A stretch of DNA of 64,000 nucleotides from Phormidesmis sp963710175 (GTDB taxonomy: Bacteria; Cyanobacteriota; Cyanobacteriia; Phormidesmidales; Phormidesmidaceae): the NCBI GenBank assembly GCA_963710175.1, contig CAVPZC010000001.1:1116001-1180000 (forward strand). Direction: 5' to 3'. The notes under the pieces were generated by a model. That model was not told the origin of the DNA. It made no database searches and saw only the letters and a program-made list of their open reading frames with translations. The position numbers and the translations under genes are program-made. Numbering within the stretch: position 1 is the stretch's first letter; each line of letters begins with the position of its first letter. Of this stretch, positions 60,712 through 64,000 are shown piece after piece.

Positions 60712-62472
60712 ATGGATGACTCGCATGACCCGCTAGAGGGCGGCTTAGACAACGCTGTGACCCAGGCTTCTACCTCTGGCCCTACTCAAGAACCCGCTCA
60801 GAGACCTATTCAGCCGCTAGATCAAGAAATTGTCTATTTGATGGCAGCAGGAGAGGTGATTGATTCGCTTGCGGCGGTAGTGCGTGAGCTGGCTGAAAAT
60901 GCCTTGGACGCGGGGGCGACACGGATCGCGGTTAGCCTGTGGCCCGAGCAGTGGCAAGTCCGGGTAGCAGACAACGGCTCAGGAATGGAGCTGAGCGATT
61001 TGCAGCAGGCAGCCATAGCCCACGCCACCAGCAAAATCTCTACCCGCCCCGAATTACTGAACGTTCGGAGCTTGGGTTTTCGGGGCGAAGCCTTGCATAG
61101 CATTGCCCAGCTCGCGCAGCTGGAAATTTGTAGTCGTCCGCAGTCTCATACAGCGCAGGGTCACTGGGTACGCTATAGCGCCGAAGGGCCACCCGAGGAG
61201 AGTCAGGCGGTGGCGATCGCCCCTGGCACTATCGTCACCGTCAGCCATTTATTCGACCGCTGGCAGGCCCGGCGACTGGTCCCCTCACCGGCTCAGCAGG
61301 TCAAGGCAGTTGGCCAGCTGATTCAGCAGCTCGCACTCTGTCATCCGCAGGTGACCTGGCAGCTAGAAAAAGATGATGCCCCCTGGCTGTCTCTGTGGCC
61401 TGGCCTCACCGCTAAAGCCGTGCTGCCCCAAATACTACGCAACGTGCACGCTACCGACATCAAAGAGCTGAGCGCCGAAGGGCTTTACCTGGCAGTGGGT
61501 CTCCCTGATCGCTGTCATCGGCGGCGACCAGACTGGGTGCGTGTTGCGATCAATGGTCGGCCGGTGGAGGTGAGCGAACTCTCCTACGCACTGATCAACA
61601 GCTTTCGGCGGACTTTGCCGCGTGATCGCTACCCCCTGTGCTTTTTGCACCTCACCCTGCCGCCCACCCAGCTTGACTGGAATCGGCACCCGGCTAAGTC
61701 GGAAGTCTATGTACAGGGCGTGGCGGCAATCTGCGATCGCACTACCACAGCCGTCGCCGATATTTTGCAGCTCGACCATCTCAGCGAAACCTACCAAATT
61801 CAGCGGGCGAGCGCACTGGTCAAAGCCGCTGAGCAAACAGGAGAGTATTCGGCCTCACGGCAGATTCAGACGGCAGCGCCAGCAGGACAACCAACGGTCA
61901 ATTTATCTGATGGGTTGCCAGGCCGGTTGCCGGGCGATTTGCGGGCGATCGCCCAGGTGCACAGCATGTACATTTTGGCCGAGCACGAGGGCGGTCTTTG
62001 CCTGATTGAGCAGCACATCGCTCACGAGCGAGTGCTCTACGAACAGCTTCAGCAGCGCTGGCAGATGGTTGAAGTCGAATCGCCTATTGTTCTCCCTAGT
62101 CTGACGCCTGAGCAAGTTGACAGGCTGACCGAAATTGGTATCGAAGTCGCCCCGTTCGGCGATAACTTGTGGGCCGTCCGCACTGTGCCCGAGCCGCTGA
62201 GCCAGCGAGCAGACTGCGCCGATGCGCTCAAAGAGCTGAGCTTGGGCGCGAACTTAGAAGCCGCCCTAGTCGCTACTGCCTGCCGCACAGCCATTCGCAA
62301 CGGCACAGCGCTGAGTCAGCTAGAGATGCAAACGCTTGTAAACCAGTGGCAGCGAACGGCCCGGCCTAGCACCTGCCCTCACGGACGCCCCATCTGCCTG
62401 ACCCTCAAAGAATCCAGTCTGGCTAAATATTTCCGCCGCAGCTGGGTCATTGGCAAAAGCCACGGCATCTAG
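60712..62472 (+). CDS. mutL: DNA mismatch repair protein MutL
   Basis: 586 residues from the ATG of MDDSHDP (a longer frame is open to 60571 but reaches into poor sequence). MutL links mismatch recognition by MutS to strand removal. The N-terminal GHKL ATPase has ELAENALDAGA, VADNGSGM, ATSKI and GFRGEALHSIAQ. The C-terminal domain has EQHIAHERVLYE, the site where endonuclease-type MutL proteins have DQHA-x2-E-x4-E: the two glutamates are kept but the first Asp is Glu and the Ala is Ile. ACR and CPHGRP motifs, which complete the metal site, are intact. mutS is not in the window. Confidence 0.93.
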   Translation: MDDSHDPLEGGLDNAVTQASTSGPTQEPAQRPIQPLDQEIVYLMAAGEVIDSLAAVVRELAENALDAGATRIAVSLWPEQWQVRVADNGSGMELSDLQQAAIAHATSKISTRPELLNVRSLGFRGEALHSIAQLAQLEICSRPQSHTAQGHWVRYSAEGPPEESQAVAIAPGTIVTVSHLFDRWQARRLVPSPAQQVKAVGQLIQQLALCHPQVTWQLEKDDAPWLSLWPGLTAKAVLPQILRNVHATDIKELSAEGLYLAVGLPDRCHRRRPDWVRVAINGRPVEVSELSYALINSFRRTLPRDRYPLCFLHLTLPPTQLDWNRHPAKSEVYVQGVAAICDRTTTAVADILQLDHLSETYQIQRASALVKAAEQTGEYSASRQIQTAAPAGQPTVNLSDGLPGRLPGDLRAIAQVHSMYILAEHEGGLCLIEQHIAHERVLYEQLQQRWQMVEVESPIVLPSLTPEQVDRLTEIGIEVAPFGDNLWAVRTVPEPLSQRADCADALKELSLGANLEAALVATACRTAIRNGTALSQLEMQTLVNQWQRTARPSTCPHGRPICLTLKESSLAKYFRRSWVIGKSHGI

Positions 62473-62717
62473 AGAGTTTTGAAGCGGCAAGAAGCAAACG
62501 TTTCCTTTTCCTTAACCTTCTCTTTGCTCCCAGTTAACACTCAGTTTTGATGATTGGCATAGAGTCGGTAAGTGCTTGGGTCAAATTAGCAAATTTTGCT
62601 AAGCGCTGTAAGTTTGCTAGCGCACATTCTATCGCTAACGCTTAGAAGCTAGAGCAGCCGCTTAAGCAGACCAGAGCAGGAGACCGATCCATTCGTTGTT
62701 AATGGGGCTAACTCGTT

Positions 62718-63377
62718 TTGTCTTTGGTACCTTCTACGTCCGTCTGTGCTTCATCTGAGCAGTTTGTTACGGTAATAGAGCAGCTCTATCAGGAGCGATC
62801 GCTCATCTCCTACACCGCTGGCCGCAACATTCCCCTACAGCGTCAGTATCTGTACATTATCTGTCGGGGCGTTGTGCAGCTGCACACCATTCACGCCGAT
62901 GGGGGCGAAACGCTAGTAGGACTGTGCGGGCAGTCTATGACTTTTGGTCGGTCTCTGAGCAGCGCCGATCCCTATTGGGCAACTGCGCTCACCGACGCTG
63001 ACATTTTGCCGCTAGCGATGAGCGAAGTCGAAGCCTCCCCCGCTCTAGCCGCCGCCCTGTATCCACAGCTTGTCCGCCGTTTGCAGCAGGCCGAAGCCTG
63101 GCTCTCTATCTCTGGCAAACGTCTGGTTGCCGACCGTTTACAGTGCCTGCTAATTCAGCTAGCGCAAGACTTTGGCCATGTAGAACCTGACGGCGTGCGG
63201 ATCAAACTGCGCCTGACTCACCATCAGCTTGCAACTATCATCGGCACCACTCGCGTCACCGTAACCCGTCTGCTGCGCGACTTTAGAACCGAGGGGTGGC
63301 TGAGCATTCATCAGCGACAGCTAATCCTGTCGCCCAAAGTAGTAGGGCTGGCGCAGCAAGGCGAGTCGGCTGACTAA
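62718..63377 (+). CDS. Crp/Fnr family transcription regulator
   Basis: About 219 residues. The N-terminal half is a Crp-type beta-roll (YIICRGVVQLHTIHADGGETLVGLCG), the C-terminal half a winged helix-turn-helix (LRLTHHQLATIIGTTRVTVTRLLRDFRTEGWL). The effector pocket differs from classic CRP (no clear cAMP R-S motif), so the ligand, if any, is unknown. The start is uncertain: TTG at 62718 is the first in-frame codon and no better start with ribosome site is visible. It converges with a single base between stops on the SDR gene. Confidence 0.85.
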   Translation: MSLVPSTSVCASSEQFVTVIEQLYQERSLISYTAGRNIPLQRQYLYIICRGVVQLHTIHADGGETLVGLCGQSMTFGRSLSSADPYWATALTDADILPLAMSEVEASPALAAALYPQLVRRLQQAEAWLSISGKRLVADRLQCLLIQLAQDFGHVEPDGVRIKLRLTHHQLATIIGTTRVTVTRLLRDFRTEGWLSIHQRQLILSPKVVGLAQQGESAD

Positions 63378-63378
63378 A

Positions 63379-64000
63379 CTACGCACCTACCACTACACCG
63401 CCGTTGGGATGCAGCACCTGACCGGTCATGTAAGAAGAGTCTTCTGAGGCGAGGAAGACAAAGCAGGTAGCCACTTCGACCGGCTGACCAGGACGCTTCA
63501 TGGGCACCTGTTTGCCAAAGCCTTCTACTTTTTCAGCGGGGAAGGCATCGGGAATAAAGGGCGTCCAGATAGGGCCAGGGGCAACGCCGTTGACGCGAAT
63601 GCCTTTTTCGAGGACGCGCTGAGAGAGCGATCGCAAGAAGGCCAAATTAGCACCTTTAGTAGTCGAGTAGCTGAGCAGCGGCGCGTTGCCTTTGTAAGCA
63701 TTGATCGAAGTGGTGATGATAATAGCGCTGCCCTCTTTCAGGTGGGGGAGAGCGGCCTTGGTGAAGTAAAACATCGGAAACACATTCGTGCTAAAGATGC
63801 TGCCGAGCCGGGCCGAGTCGATTTCTTCCCAATCTTCTTCTAAATATTGCTCAGCGGCGTTGCTGACCAAAATATCAAGCTGGCCAAACTCATCAACGGT
63901 CTTTTGCACTACTTCCTGACAGAAGGTTTCGCTGCTAATGTCGCCAGGCAGCAGCAGGCATTTTTGGCCCAGCGCTTCGACTTCTTCTTTTGTTTTTTGC
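63379..64000 (-). CDS. Short-chain dehydrogenase/reductase, N-terminus beyond the window
   Basis: The reading frame is open across the right edge, so only the C-terminal about 206 residues are seen. The conserved DILVSNAAEQY (NNAG-like), TTSINAY (catalytic Ser) and YSTTKGANLAFLRSLS (Y-x3-K) are present, then VNGVAPGPIWTPFI and a GG-like C-terminal end (MTGQVLHPNGGVVVG). The family is the glucose-dehydrogenase-like SDR group often linked to stress. Substrate unknown. Confidence 0.9.
   Translation of the reverse strand, partial: QKTKEEVEALGQKCLLLPGDISSETFCQEVVQKTVDEFGQLDILVSNAAEQYLEEDWEEIDSARLGSIFSTNVFPMFYFTKAALPHLKEGSAIIITTSINAYKGNAPLLSYSTTKGANLAFLRSLSQRVLEKGIRVNGVAPGPIWTPFIPDAFPAEKVEGFGKQVPMKRPGQPVEVATCFVFLASEDSSYMTGQVLHPNGGVVVGA

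Noticed and set aside
1..64000. tRNA, rRNA and intact insertion sequences
   Set aside because: I looked for conserved tRNA TPsiC/CCA patterns, rRNA blocks and full transposase genes and found none; a tRNAscan or Infernal run would settle this.

Overview
The window reads as a chromosomal segment of a filamentous or mat-type cyanobacterium of moderate to high GC (Leptolyngbya/Phormidesmis-like; the genus is a guess). The evidence is the very frequent HIP1 octamer GCGATCGC, a bifunctional arginine dihydrolase of the ArgZ/AgrE type, a complete pixGHIJL-type phototaxis operon with a cyanobacteriochrome receptor, small proteins of cyanobacterial families (DUF4327, DUF1822, DUF928), two Uma2-type nucleases, and short dispersed repeats. 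I see no rRNA, tRNA, CRISPR array, prophage or intact insertion sequence.

Layout. 1-2.8 kb: a membrane TPR gene broken by three single-base indels inside a 102-bp repeat array, then a 42-bp minisatellite. 2.8-9 kb: argZ, two small conserved genes, and a tight pair encoding a propeller-transglutaminase and an isoaspartyl peptidase. 9-14 kb: a secreted methyltransferase, a MscS channel and rmuC, separated by mobile-element debris: a 208-bp MITE, an IS4-like transposase remnant and a family of palindromes centred on ATGCAT. 14-20.5 kb: katG, a PhzF-like protein, a RecB-like nuclease, a small membrane protein, a saccharopine-dehydrogenase-like protein and a BCP/PrxQ peroxiredoxin. 20.5-29 kb: a coherent accessory module of a TPR-CHAT protease (minus strand) diverging from an ECF-like sigma factor, DUF1822, a CHAT-CHASE2 membrane protein and DUF928. 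29-33 kb: a Uma2 nuclease, an unusual cNMP-binding/degenerate AAA/polyferredoxin fusion, and a dead nucleotidyltransferase/HepT-like pair. 33-39.4 kb: lipid and central metabolism (pyruvate dehydrogenase E2, YlqD-like, acyl-ACP/CoA synthetase, desaturase-SDR fusion, nitroreductase). 39.4-41.4 kb: a lower-GC island with a J-domain protein and an HNH nuclease in one operon. 41.4-46 kb: Uma2, a metallophosphatase, a TonB-like protein, moaD. 46-55 kb: pixGHIJL on the minus strand, reading into moaD. 55-64 kb: DUF389, BON, dapB, a pentapeptide-repeat membrane protein, a second MITE copy, mutL, a Crp/Fnr regulator and a truncated SDR at the window edge.

How the genes work together. pixG to pixL form one phototaxis pathway: PixJ senses light, PixI couples it to the histidine kinase PixL, and PixG and PixH are the response regulators. 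The CHAT module looks like a sensor-protease-transcription system of unknown stimulus. The J-domain/HNH pair has the build of a small two-gene defence or mobile nuclease system and is, with the CHAT module, the best candidate for undescribed biology here. The two MITE copies, about 50 kb apart, each with a perfect 6-bp target duplication, show fairly recent transposition in this lineage.
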